A stretch of 64,000 bases of DNA from Spongiibacter taiwanensis (GTDB lineage Bacteria; Pseudomonadota; Gammaproteobacteria; Pseudomonadales; Spongiibacteraceae). A model generated the notes under the pieces. That model did no database searches and was not told the DNA's origin. It saw nothing but the letters and a program-made list of their open reading frames with translations. Every line of letters begins with the position of its first letter. Positions within the stretch are counted from its first letter, which is position 1. The DNA is taken from NCBI RefSeq assembly GCF_023702635.1, contig NZ_CP098455.1, forward strand, positions 1,240,001 to 1,304,000, written 5' to 3'. Below are positions 1 through 9,226 of the stretch, in pieces. A program made the position numbers and the translations under genes.

Positions 1-774
1 GCCGTTGGGGCTGAGCACAATATCCTCGGCCCAGACATCGGCAGTGGCGGGGTTAAATCCAAAGCGAACCTGCGCAGCGACGCCCGCCAGTTGTTGCCAG
101 AGGGAGGAAAATTGATCATCGGCATTGATGATTGCCACCCCCTTTCCGCCCAGCGCCTGAAATATCTCGCCCTTGGTCTCAGCCACGCCCTGCAAGCTTC
201 CAAAGCCTTGGATATGCGCCGCTTGCGCGTTTGTCAGCAGCGCAATGGTGGGCTCGGCAAACTCGCAGAGGTAGGCGATATCACCGCGCTTGGCCGCGCC
301 CATTTCAATCACCGCAAACTGCTCTTGGGTCGACATCGACAACAAACTCAGAGGCACACCGACTTCATTATTCAAGTTGCCCTTGGTCGCAAAGGTATCG
401 CCGCACTCGCGCAGAATGCTGGCCAACATTTCTTTGGTGCTGGTCTTACCGCTACTGCCGGTGATCGCCATTACCGGCCCGGCGAAGTGCCGTCGATGCT
501 CCCGTGCAACCAGGCCAAGCGCCCGATAACTGTCGGCCACCACAACGCAAGGCAAACTATCCACCGGCGAATTCACCAGGGCCGCGCCGGCGCCACTGGC
601 GGCCGCTTGGGCAACAAACGTGTTGCCATCGAAATGCTCGCCTTTCAGGGCAACAAACAGATCGCCGGTCTGCAATTTACGGGTATCGGTGCACACTGCA
701 GATACCGACACATCAGCACCGACAAGTTGTCCACCCGTGATGGCCGCAATCTTAGAGAGTGTCAGCGCATTCAC
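1..774 (-). CDS. murF: UDP-N-acetylmuramoyl-tripeptide--D-alanyl-D-alanine ligase MurF (3' end cut by window)
   Basis: Cytoplasmic Mur ligase that adds D-Ala-D-Ala to UDP-MurNAc-tripeptide, the last cytoplasmic step of the peptidoglycan precursor. Only the first 258 codons are present. The visible part shows the N-terminal substrate-binding domain followed by the ATP-binding P-loop (AITGSSGKTSTKE, around residue 105) and the Mur ligase central domain (FATKGNLNNEVGVPLSL). The start is taken as GTG at 774 because it overlaps the murE stop as GTGA and gives the expected N-terminus MNALTLSKIAAITGG. Translationally coupled to murE within the dcw operon. Confidence 0.95.
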   Translation of the reverse strand, partial: MNALTLSKIAAITGGQLVGADVSVSAVCTDTRKLQTGDLFVALKGEHFDGNTFVAQAAASGAGAALVNSPVDSLPCVVVADSYRALGLVAREHRRHFAGPVMAITGSSGKTSTKEMLASILRECGDTFATKGNLNNEVGVPLSLLSMSTQEQFAVIEMGAAKRGDIAYLCEFAEPTIALLTNAQAAHIQGFGSLQGVAETKGEIFQALGGKGVAIINADDQFSSLWQQLAGVAAQVRFGFNPATADVWAEDIVLSPNG

Positions 775-2261
775 GACTGGCCCTCCTGGGTCGCCAGGGC
801 CTCTTGCAAGCAGGCCATATCGCTAAACGGGTAGCGGCGTCCTTCTACCTCTTGGTAACTCTCATGACCTTTACCGGCGACCAGCACAACATCACCCGGC
901 GCGGCCTGGCGAACCGCCAGTTCAATGGCCTTGGCCCGATTGACTTCAATCCGATACTCCCCGCTAAGCCCCCGGCATATGTCGTCAATGATCGCCTGCG
1001 GCGCTTCGCTGCGTGGGTTATCGCTGGTCACAATGACCTCATCAGCCAACCTGCTGGCAACCTCTCCCATCAGAGCACGCTTACCGGTGTCCCGATCTCC
1101 GCCACAACCGAACACACAGTGCAGGGCGCCACTGGTGAGGGGCCGCAGCGTCGACAGGGCCTTTTCCAGGGCATCGGGTGTATGGGCGTAATCCACCACG
1201 AACAAGCGGTTATTTGCGCCGCGGAGGCATTCCATTCGCCCGGGGACCGGACTCAGATTCGGCACCGCATTCTCAAGATCACCCGGCGCCACTCCCATGC
1301 CCAGCAGCGCGGCGCAGGAGGCCACCAGATTCGCCAGATTGAAGCTACCCAGCAATTGGGACTGCAGCTGCACCTCGCCGAACTCACTTTTCAGTCGCGC
1401 CCGGCTGCCATTGATATCGCAGTGAATCTGATCCACAAATACGGCGGCCCTGGGGTCGCTAAGACTGTAATCCAGCACCCTCTTTGCCCGTGACTTGGCC
1501 AGCAAATTCCGACCGAAAAAGTCGTCTCGATTGATGACGGCCAACGCCAGCCCTGGCCAGTCAAACAGCTTGGCCTTTTCTGCGCCATAGGCTTCCATCG
1601 TGCCGTGGAAGTCCAGATGATCCTGACTCAGGTTGGTGAAAATCGCCGCGTCAAACTCCAGAGCAGCCACCCGAGACTGGGCGATGCCGTGGGAGGAAAC
1701 TTCCATTGCCGCCCAGCGGGCACCCCCATCAACCCAATCGCGCAGCAGCGATTGAATAACGACCGCGTTGGGAGTGGTATTGACACTGTCTGTGCGCATA
1801 TTGCCAATTCGGCCATTCCCCAGGGTGCCGATCAGCCCGCAGGGCTCAGCGAGCTGCTCAAGCAGTTGCGCAATGGTCCAGGCGCAGCTGGTCTTGCCGT
1901 TTGTGCCAGTCACACCGATCAAGCGCAGCGCCCGCGAGGGATGGCGATAAAAATTCCCGGCGATTTCGCTGAGTTTCAGATTAAGGTTTTCAACCTCGAC
2001 CACCGGCAAGGAGTAGCGATCACTTTCGATCGGTGCATCCGCAATCACCGCCACCGCACCCCGTGCGATGGCGTTTTCGATATAGGCGCGACCATCGTTC
2101 ACATAGCCATTGACTGCGAGAAACACCTCGCCTGGGCCGATCTGCCGACTATCCAGGGACAATCCTGCCACAGGCACTGCGGCCACCTCTGGCGATAGCT
2201 TGGGCAACAGCTCACCCAGCAAGCGAGGCGCATTGGGAAACGGTTGCTGTTCCATTGCCAT
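771..2261 (-). CDS. murE: UDP-N-acetylmuramoyl-L-alanyl-D-glutamate--2,6-diaminopimelate ligase MurE
   Basis: Adds meso-diaminopimelate to UDP-MurNAc-L-Ala-D-Glu in the cytoplasm. About 496 residues, normal for MurE. The P-loop GVTGTNGKT lies near residues 116-124 and the DNPR motif (TSDNPRSE, near residue 415) marks specificity for meso-DAP, as expected for a Gram-negative. ATG at 2261 overlaps the ftsI TGA as TGATG and is preceded by GGGAGG; an in-frame GTG at 2264 is an alternative, as is ATG at 2255. The gene sits between ftsI and murF with overlaps at both ends, so the products are likely translationally coupled. Confidence 0.96.
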   Translation of the reverse strand: MAMEQQPFPNAPRLLGELLPKLSPEVAAVPVAGLSLDSRQIGPGEVFLAVNGYVNDGRAYIENAIARGAVAVIADAPIESDRYSLPVVEVENLNLKLSEIAGNFYRHPSRALRLIGVTGTNGKTSCAWTIAQLLEQLAEPCGLIGTLGNGRIGNMRTDSVNTTPNAVVIQSLLRDWVDGGARWAAMEVSSHGIAQSRVAALEFDAAIFTNLSQDHLDFHGTMEAYGAEKAKLFDWPGLALAVINRDDFFGRNLLAKSRAKRVLDYSLSDPRAAVFVDQIHCDINGSRARLKSEFGEVQLQSQLLGSFNLANLVASCAALLGMGVAPGDLENAVPNLSPVPGRMECLRGANNRLFVVDYAHTPDALEKALSTLRPLTSGALHCVFGCGGDRDTGKRALMGEVASRLADEVIVTSDNPRSEAPQAIIDDICRGLSGEYRIEVNRAKAIELAVRQAAPGDVVLVAGKGHESYQEVEGRRYPFSDMACLQEALATQEGQS

Positions 2262-3985
2262 CACGCCGCACCTCCCTTGCCAGCCACTTGAGGTGCCTCA
2301 GGCGGCTCAATATCGTCCGGCGCCACATTCAATAGCCGTAGCGCATCGGCAACCACTTTTGAAAACACCGGCGCGGCGACCAGGCCGCCAAAATAATCGC
2401 CCTGGGGCTCATCAATAGCGACCACGGCAACTACTCGGGGCACACTGGCTGGCGCCAATCCCGCAAAAATCGAGAAGTAACGGTCCTCGGCGTACCCGCC
2501 GGCCTCAGCTTTGTGGGAGGTTCCGGTTTTCCCTGCTACCCGGTAGGCATCCACCCGCGCGCGAGTGGCGGTACCACCAGGCTGGGTAACGGTCTCCATC
2601 ATATCCACCAACTGACGGGCAACTTTTGCCGAGATCACTTGCTGACCTTCCAATTCCCCTTCCTGCTTCAACAGGGACACCGGCTGAAACACACCATGAT
2701 TGGCAAACACGGTATAGGCCTGGGCAAGCTGCAAGGGCGTGACGGTCATACCGTATCCAAAAGCAAAGGTCGCACGCTCAATGGATCGCCAGTTGCCGTG
2801 ATTGGGCAACACACCCGTACTTTCCCCCGGAAAGCCCGACCCGGTTGAACGACCCAGACCAAAACGATTGAACACGTCCCAGACGTCCTGAGCATCCAAC
2901 GACAACGCGATTTTGGTGGTGCCCACCTGGCTCGATTTTTTCAGCACCTCGCTAACGGTCAGCTCGCCATAATTGCGGTGATCCTTTAGCAGCTTGGGAC
3001 CCACCTTGATGTAGCCGGGCGCGGTATTGATCGGGCTATCCGGCTGGTACTTGCCACTCTCCAGGGCCGCTACCAGCGTCAGCGGCTTCATGGTCGAGCC
3101 GGGTTCAAACATATCGGTCACAGCGCGATTGCGCATGGCACTCGGTTTGATCTGGCTGCGATTGTTTGGGTTGTACGAGGGCTGGTTAACCAAGGCCAAC
3201 ACTTCGCCTGTATGACCATCGACAATAACCACCGAACCGGCTTTTGCGCCGGTTCGTTTGAGTGCTGCCTTGAGTTCCTTGTAGGCCTGATACTGAAGCC
3301 GAAGGTCGATGCTCAACTTGAGCTCTTTCCCCGGCTTGGCCGCCTCCCCGGCGTCGATCTCCCGGATTATGTTGCCGTAGAGATCCTTGAGCACCCGCTT
3401 TCTGCCCGGGTGGCCGGTAAGCCACTCGTCGTAAGCCAGCTCCAGCCCCTCCTGGCCCTTGTCGTCAATATTGGTAAACCCGAGAATGTGGGCGGTCACC
3501 TCACCGGCCGGATAAAAGCGCCGGTATTCGCGCTGCAAGTAGACCCCCGGAATTTTTTTCGCCAGGATCGCCTTGGCTTCAGTGGGGGCCAAGTGGCGAC
3601 GAAGGTACATAAACTGACTGTCGCTAAACCGCTTCACGCGCGCACTGAGTTCGGCCACGCTCATGCCCAGCGCCTGCGCCAGCACACTCCACTGCCCCTG
3701 CGCTTGAAGGAGCTCCTGGGGGTTTGCCCAAATTGACGCCACCGGCGTGCTAACCGCCAGCGGTTCACCGTTGCGATCAGAAATCATGCCCCGGTGGGCC
3801 GGAATCACTTCGGTGCGATTGGTGCGGGCATTACCCTGCCCCTGAAGGAAGCGATACCCGCGGTCGACATCCAGCACCTGCAGGGTCAGCGTCCGCCAGA
3901 CAAGAACCAAGGCGAGGGCAGCCAGCGCCACCGCCACCAGGCGGAAACGCCAGGGTGATATTGGCGCTTTAGTCTGCTTTGCCAT
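2261..3985 (-). CDS. ftsI: Septal peptidoglycan transpeptidase FtsI (PBP3)
   Basis: Class B penicillin-binding protein, the septum-specific D,D-transpeptidase of the divisome. The 574 residues comprise a short cytoplasmic N-terminus, one membrane anchor (about residues 13-32), a pedestal/dimerisation domain, then the transpeptidase domain. The nucleophile motif is EPGSTMK (S297-K300) and the third motif is VAGKTGT (KTG 486-488). The second motif reads SSQ (351-353) where most FtsI proteins have SSN; the codon is CAG. The protein overlaps ftsL at its 5' end by 17 nt and murE at its 3' end, as in other dcw clusters. Confidence 0.96.
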   Translation of the reverse strand: MAKQTKAPISPWRFRLVAVALAALALVLVWRTLTLQVLDVDRGYRFLQGQGNARTNRTEVIPAHRGMISDRNGEPLAVSTPVASIWANPQELLQAQGQWSVLAQALGMSVAELSARVKRFSDSQFMYLRRHLAPTEAKAILAKKIPGVYLQREYRRFYPAGEVTAHILGFTNIDDKGQEGLELAYDEWLTGHPGRKRVLKDLYGNIIREIDAGEAAKPGKELKLSIDLRLQYQAYKELKAALKRTGAKAGSVVIVDGHTGEVLALVNQPSYNPNNRSQIKPSAMRNRAVTDMFEPGSTMKPLTLVAALESGKYQPDSPINTAPGYIKVGPKLLKDHRNYGELTVSEVLKKSSQVGTTKIALSLDAQDVWDVFNRFGLGRSTGSGFPGESTGVLPNHGNWRSIERATFAFGYGMTVTPLQLAQAYTVFANHGVFQPVSLLKQEGELEGQQVISAKVARQLVDMMETVTQPGGTATRARVDAYRVAGKTGTSHKAEAGGYAEDRYFSIFAGLAPASVPRVVAVVAIDEPQGDYFGGLVAAPVFSKVVADALRLLNVAPDDIEPPEAPQVAGKGGAA

Positions 3986-4316
3986 AGCCCTTAACCATAA
4001 TTACCTTGCGCATATCCGGCGCCTGCATTCCCAAATCTTTTTCTGCCAGACTTTGGACCCGATCAGGCGAAGCCCACGTACTTTGCTCCAGCAACAACCG
4101 GCCCCACTCTTCTTCCAACTGCATTGCCTCGCGGCGCAAATCCTGCAGCTCGCTAAACATTCGCCGACCTTTATGGGAGGTCTGAACCAGCGCGATACAG
4201 GAGGCCAACACCAAAAACAGCATCACCGGCACCAGCAGCCCGCCCAACGGCGACGGCGGAAGCGCCTGCGCATCCCTGGCTTTTGCTGCCTGGGCACGAG
4301 CTCTCCCCTCACTCAT
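3969..4316 (-). CDS. ftsL: Cell division protein FtsL
   Basis: Small bitopic divisome protein that forms a complex with FtsB and FtsQ and helps activate FtsWI. The 115 residues show a short cytoplasmic tail, one transmembrane segment (about residues 28-45, [16 protein letters not shown]) and a periplasmic coiled coil ([21 protein letters not shown]). The family is poorly conserved in sequence, so the call rests on size, topology and position between rsmH (4-nt overlap) and ftsI (17-nt overlap). Confidence 0.9.
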   Translation of the reverse strand: MSEGRARAQAAKARDAQALPPSPLGGLLVPVMLFLVLASCIALVQTSHKGRRMFSELQDLRREAMQLEEEWGRLLLEQSTWASPDRVQSLAEKDLGMQAPDMRKVIMVKGYGKAD

Positions 4317-5245
4317 GCAATCCGCTCCGCCACCCGCATTACTGCACTGCGGGCCCGCGGGTTGATCGCAATCTCGTCATCCCCCGGCTTGATCGCTTTA
4401 CCGACCAACCGCAGGCGGCAATTTCGCTGCGCTTCGGTCACGGGCAAATAGGCGGGCAACTGATCACCCTTTGCCTCTTTGCGCATAAACCGTTTCACCA
4501 GCCGGTCCTCCAGTGAGTGAAAGCTGATCACCACCAGCCGACCACCAATGGCCAAACCGTCAACAACCTGATCGAGCAACTGCTCCAGATCACCTAATTC
4601 GTTGTTGATAAAAATCCGAATAGCTTGAAATGCGCGTGTCGCCGGGTGCTTATTTTTTTCCCAGGCAGGATTGGCTTCACTGACAATTTTTGCCAACTGC
4701 AGGGTCGACACAATTTCCGTCTCCTCCCGCGCTTTAACAATCGCTCCGGCAATCCGCTTGGCGAAACGTTCCTCACCGAACTCCTTCAGCACCTGGGCAA
4801 TCTCTGCCGCCTTTGCCCCAGCCAACCACTGGGCAGCACTTTGCCCGGAAGTGGTGTCCATGCGCATATCGAGGGCGCCGTCACGCAAAAAACTGAATCC
4901 GCGCTCGGCCTGATCCAACTGGGGCGATGACACCCCGAGATCAAGCAACACCCCGGACAAGCCCTCGGGCTGCTCCAGGTGTGAACTTGCGACCAGGCGC
5001 GAAAACTCAGCAAAGGACCCCTGGGCGATGGCAAAGCGCGAATCTTCTTCCATCAGCGCCAACCCTTGGGCAATCGCCTGGGGATCCTTGTCAATTCCCA
5101 GCAATCTGCCCTTGTCGGCCAAGCCGGCCAGAATAGCGCGACTGTGGCCGCCACGACCAAACGTCCCGTCAACGTAAAAACCGCTGCGATCCCAGAGCAA
5201 CGCCTCAACGGCTGGCGCCTTCAGCACAGTTAAATGTTCGCTCAT
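4313..5245 (-). CDS. rsmH: 16S rRNA m4C1402 N4-methyltransferase RsmH (MraW)
   Basis: SAM-dependent methylation of C1402 N4 in the ribosomal P site. The 310 residues begin with the typical [13 protein letters not shown] segment. The SAM-binding loop is [15 protein letters not shown] (about residues 26-40), followed by the family motifs [14 protein letters not shown] and RRGFSF-like [16 protein letters not shown], and the C-terminal [14 protein letters not shown] and [15 protein letters not shown] motifs. Lies 13 bp downstream of mraZ and overlaps ftsL, the standard first-genes arrangement of the dcw operon. Confidence 0.97.
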   Translation of the reverse strand: MSEHLTVLKAPAVEALLWDRSGFYVDGTFGRGGHSRAILAGLADKGRLLGIDKDPQAIAQGLALMEEDSRFAIAQGSFAEFSRLVASSHLEQPEGLSGVLLDLGVSSPQLDQAERGFSFLRDGALDMRMDTTSGQSAAQWLAGAKAAEIAQVLKEFGEERFAKRIAGAIVKAREETEIVSTLQLAKIVSEANPAWEKNKHPATRAFQAIRIFINNELGDLEQLLDQVVDGLAIGGRLVVISFHSLEDRLVKRFMRKEAKGDQLPAYLPVTEAQRNCRLRLVGKAIKPGDDEIAINPRARSAVMRVAERIA

Positions 5246-5258
5246 TGGCCGATCACAC

Positions 5259-5702
5259 TCAGAGAGACAAGGTCAGCATTTCATCCGGCATGTCGTCATC
5301 TTCGCCGGCGGTATTGAGCCAATCGAACCAGCTGGATTCGCTCCACAACTCCAATTTTTTACCCTGCCCAACCAACAGCAGCTTCTTCTCCAATCCGGCA
5401 TAGTCACGCAGCGTCGGCGGCAGCAGCACGCGGCCATTGCCATCCATCTCTAAGGGCGTGGCATAACCCAGCAATAGGCGCTGAGCCATCCGGGCCTTGC
5501 GATTGATATTGGGCAGCGCCTCAATTTTTGGCAGCAAATCCGCCCATTGAGGCTCTGGATAGACGAGCAGGCAACGCTCTTCCGTGTGGGCGGTGATCAC
5601 CAAACGGCCGCCACACAGAGACGCAAGGGCATCACGTATTTTGGCTGGAATAGCCAAACGCCCCTTCGCATCCATTGTGATTGCATGACTGCCTAGAAAC
5701 AC
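5259..5702 (-). CDS. mraZ: Transcriptional regulator MraZ
   Basis: AbrB-like DNA-binding protein, first gene of the dcw operon, which in E. coli represses its own operon by binding repeated TGGG boxes in the leader. The 147 residues contain the two MraZ half-domains, each with the family signature: [17 protein letters not shown] near the N-terminus and [21 protein letters not shown] in the second half. The upstream region contains three TGG boxes spaced exactly 10 bp on the coding strand, annotated separately, which supports autoregulation. Confidence 0.95.
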   Translation of the reverse strand: MFLGSHAITMDAKGRLAIPAKIRDALASLCGGRLVITAHTEERCLLVYPEPQWADLLPKIEALPNINRKARMAQRLLLGYATPLEMDGNGRVLLPPTLRDYAGLEKKLLLVGQGKKLELWSESSWFDWLNTAGEDDDMPDEMLTLSL

Positions 5703-5739
5703 GATTCCCCACCCAGAAGGTCATTTAAACCGCAAAAAA

Positions 5740-5762
5740 CCACTAATACCCACATTTATCCA
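5740..5762 (-). promoter_or_regulatory. MraZ-binding boxes (three TGG repeats, 10-bp period)
   Basis: On the minus strand TGG triplets occur at 5762, 5752 and 5742, exactly one helical turn apart, in the forms TGGAT, TGGGT and TGGTT. MraZ is known to bind direct TGGGN repeats separated by five bases just upstream of mraZ. The boxes lie between the predicted transcription start (about 5765) and the mraZ ATG at 5702. Assignment is by spacing, position and neighbour; binding itself is inferred. Confidence 0.75.
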
Positions 5763-5771
5763 CTAGACGAC

Positions 5772-5801
5772 ACTATAGGAACTGCCCCAGCGAGGTGTCA
5801 A
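5772..5801 (-). promoter_or_regulatory. Sigma70 promoter of the dcw operon (Pmra)
   Basis: On the minus strand a consensus -35 box TTGACA (5801-5796) is followed after 18 bp by TATAGT (5777-5772). The predicted start is near 5765, immediately upstream of the MraZ boxes and about 60 nt before mraZ. This is the only strong promoter-like match in the 283-bp gap between mraZ and rnpB. Confidence 0.75.
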
Positions 5802-5885
5802 GGCGAACGTGCGGCAAATTGCAGGGATTTTTCTCAAAAACAACAATAACTTGCAGACATCAGCGAGGAATACGGGGGAGGTTTA

Positions 5886-5940
5886 TTCAGTTAGATATGC
5901 CGAAACAAAGGCATACGAAAATCACTTAAAGTGATTCTTT
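5886..5940 (-). terminator. Probable rnpB 3' hairpins
   Basis: Downstream of the RNase P RNA on the minus strand two hairpins follow each other: AATCACTT/AAGTGATT followed by TTTTC, and ATGCC/GGCAT around a tttgtttc loop. They lie between rnpB and the divergently oriented dcw promoter side, where a stop to rnpB transcription is expected. Stems are short, so this is a tentative call. Confidence 0.4.
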
Positions 5941-5985
5941 AAGTTCAAGGCGGGAAAATTGATATTGGAAGAACAGAGAAGAAAA

Positions 5986-6337
5986 TTGAGTCGGCCGATA
6001 AGCCGGGTTCTGTCGTGGACGACCATTCATCTGGGACTTGCGTCACCGCAAACCTCTAGCAGCCTACCCGAATCCACTGCGGGCCACAGTATCGGATTCC
6101 TATTTGGCCTTGCTCCGAGCGGGGTTTACCATCGCCGTGAACTGTTGCCAGTCACGCGGTGCGCTCTTACCGCACCTTTTCAACCTTACCGGCAACAACG
6201 TTGCTTAGGCGGTTTCCTTTCTGTTGCACTTTCCGTAGGCTTTCGCCCCCCAGGCGTTACCTGGCGCTTTACCCTATGGAGCCCGGACTTTCCTCCCACA
6301 GCTTGCGCTGCACGCGGTCGTCTGGCCGACTCAACTG
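5986..6337 (-). ncRNA. rnpB: RNase P RNA (bacterial class A)
   Basis: Catalytic RNA that removes tRNA 5' leaders. On the minus strand the conserved blocks appear in order: GAGTCGGCCAGACGACCGCG at the 5' end, GGGAGGAAAGTCCGGGCTCC, GGTAACGCCTGG, GTAAGAGCGCACCGCGTG, GCAAGGCCAAATAGG, GGGTAGGCTGCTAG and the 3' block GACAGAACCCGGCTTATCGG. The 5' GAGTCGGCC pairs with the 3' GGCCGACTC (P1), which sets both ends to within a few bases. The position between mraZ and rsmI matches Pseudomonas. Confidence 0.97.
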
Positions 6338-6339
6338 TA

Positions 6340-6368
6340 AGAATAACCAGTAGTTTTCTTTAGCGCAA
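6340..6368 (-). promoter_or_regulatory. Sigma70 promoter of rnpB
   Basis: Minus-strand TTGCGC (6368-6363), 17-bp spacer, TATTCT (6345-6340). The start expected a few bases after the -10 coincides with the 5' end of the RNase P RNA at about 6336, which makes the assignment consistent. It overlaps the region just downstream of the rsmI stop. Confidence 0.65.
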
Positions 6369-6381
6369 GCCCAGCCGCGAC

Positions 6382-7224
6382 TTAAAGCGGATTTTCCAGC
6401 GCATATTTATACAACGCATTTTTCTTTTCACCGCTAATCTGGGCTGCCAGCGCTGCCGCCTGCTTGAGCGGTAGCTCTGCGCGAAGCACATCCAATACAT
6501 GCAAGGTGGCCGAGTCCATGCTGTGCGCTTGCGGCGGGCACCCCTCTACCACCAGCACACACTCACCGCGCTGCTGATTGGTGTCGGCCGCCACGAACTC
6601 GCACATCTCCACCAGCGTCATTCGCCGCACCGTCTCAAACAGCTTGGTCAGTTCCCTGGCGAGAGTGACCCGTCGGTCAGGGCCGAAAACCTGTGCCATA
6701 TCCTCTAGACAGGCCTGCAGTCGATGAGGGGCCTCATAAAAGATCAGCGTGCGGGGTTCTTTGGCGAGCAACTGCAACTGCTGCTGACGACCATGGGGTT
6801 TTGCAGCGAGAAACCCTTCAAACATGAAGCGATCTGAGGGCAGCCCCGCCACTGACAGCGCAGCGACCATTGCGCAGGGCCCCGGGATCGGCACCACTTG
6901 AAAGGACTCGGCCAACGCGGCGTCTACCAGACGATAACCCGGGTCAGAGATCAGCGGCGTGCCAGCATCCGAGACCATGGCGACGCTCTCCCCGCGACGC
7001 AGCACATCCAGTATCTGACCAAGTTCGGCATCGCCGCTGTGATCATGATAGGCCTGCAGCCTCACGGAGATACCAAAATGCTGGAGCAATTGACGCGTGC
7101 GGCGAGTGTCCTCCGCCGCCACCAGCGAGACTGATTGTAGGACCTCTGTCGCTCGGGGTACCATATCGGCCAAGTTCCCGATGGGTGTGGCAACAACATA
7201 AAGACTGGGGCTGGACGAACCCAA
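6382..7224 (-). CDS. rsmI: 16S rRNA (cytidine1402-2'-O)-methyltransferase RsmI
   Basis: Tetrapyrrole-methylase-fold enzyme that 2'-O-methylates C1402, the same nucleotide modified by RsmH encoded nearby. The 280 residues show LYVVATPIGNLADM at the N-terminus, EDTRRTRQLLQHF, the glycine-rich VSDAGTPLISDPG loop and PIPGPCAMVAALSVAGLPSD, all family hallmarks. Divergent from lpoA with 53 bp between the start codons, the usual gammaproteobacterial arrangement. Confidence 0.96.
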   Translation of the reverse strand: MGSSSPSLYVVATPIGNLADMVPRATEVLQSVSLVAAEDTRRTRQLLQHFGISVRLQAYHDHSGDAELGQILDVLRRGESVAMVSDAGTPLISDPGYRLVDAALAESFQVVPIPGPCAMVAALSVAGLPSDRFMFEGFLAAKPHGRQQQLQLLAKEPRTLIFYEAPHRLQACLEDMAQVFGPDRRVTLARELTKLFETVRRMTLVEMCEFVAADTNQQRGECVLVVEGCPPQAHSMDSATLHVLDVLRAELPLKQAAALAAQISGEKKNALYKYALENPL

Positions 7225-7277
7225 AGCAGCGGTCCTCTGACTATATTCGGCCCGCGCAGACTAACAACGGCGGATCA

Positions 7278-9224
7278 ATGAAGACAAGACTTTTTGCAGG
7301 CCTTATCAGCCTCAGCCTCCTCGCGGCCTGTGCCGGACCAGTTACCAGCCCTTCCCCGGATCGCACCAAGTTAATCGTTGATACGCCGAAACAACCGCGG
7401 CCATCAACATCGGAGGTCTTTCGCCGGCCATCACCACTGATCACCGACCGACCGGAGCTGGGATTCAACGCCGCAACCGCAAGTGCCGAAATGGCAGAGC
7501 AATGGATTGCTGACGCCGAACTCGCGCCGCCAGAAGAGGCCAGCGAATTATTGTTGAGAGCCGCCGAGGTGCTACTGCGCGAGGGCGAGCTGGATCGGGC
7601 AGACGATATTGTCCATGAGCTGGTCGCGCCGGAGCTCGAAACCGACCAGGCGGTGCGCTTGGCACTGATCCGCGCGCGAGTATTCAGGGGCCACGCCCAG
7701 TTCCAGGAAGCCCTGCAGCAATTATCAGATCCACTTATTGAAGAAGGCATTCTCGAGGCCCCCCTCGCCCGCCAATTGCAGTTCAGTCAGCTGCGCGCGA
7801 GCCTGTACTCCATTGAAGGCGACCACCTTCGCGCCGCCCAGGAGTGGATTTATATCGATCCGCTGCTGGCGCCCGGCCAGCAAACCTACAATCGCGCGCA
7901 AATCTGGGACTCCTTGATGCAGATTCCCGACAAGCAGCTGGCAAGCCAAATGGATACGGCGGACAACCGTGACTACCTTGGCTGGCTTGAGCTGGCTGCG
8001 CTGGCCAAGAACTATCAGGGCAATCTCAATCAGCAGATCATCCAGCGGGACGCCTGGTTGCGCCGCTGGCCAAACCATCCGGCCCAAGGCGCGCTGCCGG
8101 GCGGGCTTGGCAAACTTGATCAACTGGTAGTGGAACGACCCGACAAAATCGCCCTGCTGCTGCCCGTCAGCGGCCGACTGGCCCCCTATGGCAAGGCCAT
8201 TCGCGACGGCTTTTTGGCTGCGTACTATGACGCTCTCAGCCAAGGCGCCACACTTCCCCAGGTGAAACAATACGACACCGAAAGCCGGGACGTTAACGCG
8301 GTGTACCAACAAGCACTGCACGAAGGCAACAGCATGGTTATCGGGCCGCTGCAAAAGGAGGACCTGGATGCGCTGATCGACAAGCAAGGCGCCACCATGC
8401 CAGTGCCCACGCTGGCCCTGAACCGGGTCCCGGGGCAGCGATTTCCTAATGGGCTCTTCCAGTTTGGCTTAAACCCAGAGGATGAAGCGCAGCAAATCGC
8501 CAGCATCGCTGCCGCAAAGGGCTACAAACGCGCCATGATTGTCACACCCGAGGGGAGTTGGGGTACCAAGGTCGCTGAGGCCTTTTCCGAGGCCTGGCAA
8601 CAGCAAGGGGGACTGGTGGTTGCCAGCACCAACTTTGACGCCAGCGCCAACAACTACTCGAAAAAAATCAAGGATGCCCTGCTGATCGACGCCAGCATCA
8701 AGCGTCGCAATCTGCTCCAGCAGATCATCGGCGAACGCCCCCAGTTTGAGCCCTACCGGCGCACCGACGTGGACTTTATCTTCCTGGTGGCCCGGCCCAA
8801 TGAAGGGCGGGCGATCAAGCCACTGCTCGCCTATCACTACGCCGGCGACATCCCCGTTTACGCGACGTCCCATATCTACCGGGGCACAAAAAGCCCAGAC
8901 AAGGATCAGGACCTGAACGGCGTGCACTTTATCGATATCCCCTGGATTCTTAACGAAGACAGCAATCTCCATCGGGCCATCGCCAACGAACTGCCACAAA
9001 GCAGCAATTACCAGCGTATGTACGCCCTCGGCGTGGACAGCTTCCGCCTGCATTTACGACTTGGCCAACTCCAAAGCGCCGATAGCAGCCGGCTGTTTGG
9101 CGAAACCGGCACGCTGCGCCTGAACAACCTGCGCCAAATTGAGCGCAAACTGTCCCTGGCAGAAATGCAAAATGGTGTACCCATCACCGTTCCCATGTCG
9201 GAAAATGTCGACGCTGGCGAATAG
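7278..9224 (+). CDS. lpoA: Outer-membrane lipoprotein LpoA, activator of penicillin-binding protein 1A
   Basis: Periplasm-facing outer-membrane lipoprotein that stimulates the PBP1A transpeptidase. The start ATG at 7278 gives MKTRLFAGLISLSLLAAC with the lipobox cysteine at residue 18; upstream in-frame sequence overlaps rsmI and is not coding. About 648 residues: an N-terminal TPR-like helical domain, then a type I periplasmic-binding fold beginning near KIALLLPVSGRLAPYGKAIRDGF, as in LppC/LpoA proteins. First gene of lpoA-yraN-diaA-dolP. Confidence 0.93.
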   Translation: MKTRLFAGLISLSLLAACAGPVTSPSPDRTKLIVDTPKQPRPSTSEVFRRPSPLITDRPELGFNAATASAEMAEQWIADAELAPPEEASELLLRAAEVLLREGELDRADDIVHELVAPELETDQAVRLALIRARVFRGHAQFQEALQQLSDPLIEEGILEAPLARQLQFSQLRASLYSIEGDHLRAAQEWIYIDPLLAPGQQTYNRAQIWDSLMQIPDKQLASQMDTADNRDYLGWLELAALAKNYQGNLNQQIIQRDAWLRRWPNHPAQGALPGGLGKLDQLVVERPDKIALLLPVSGRLAPYGKAIRDGFLAAYYDALSQGATLPQVKQYDTESRDVNAVYQQALHEGNSMVIGPLQKEDLDALIDKQGATMPVPTLALNRVPGQRFPNGLFQFGLNPEDEAQQIASIAAAKGYKRAMIVTPEGSWGTKVAEAFSEAWQQQGGLVVASTNFDASANNYSKKIKDALLIDASIKRRNLLQQIIGERPQFEPYRRTDVDFIFLVARPNEGRAIKPLLAYHYAGDIPVYATSHIYRGTKSPDKDQDLNGVHFIDIPWILNEDSNLHRAIANELPQSSNYQRMYALGVDSFRLHLRLGQLQSADSSRLFGETGTLRLNNLRQIERKLSLAEMQNGVPITVPMSENVDAGE

Positions 9225-9226
9225 CG

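Noticed and set aside
91-834. A 247-codon plus-strand frame at the window start
   Set aside because: The minus strand here encodes MurF with P-loop and family motifs, continuing past the window edge; the plus frame is its shadow.
5959-6363. A 134-codon plus-strand frame between mraZ and rsmI
   Set aside because: It coincides with the RNase P RNA gene on the minus strand, whose conserved blocks explain the sequence.
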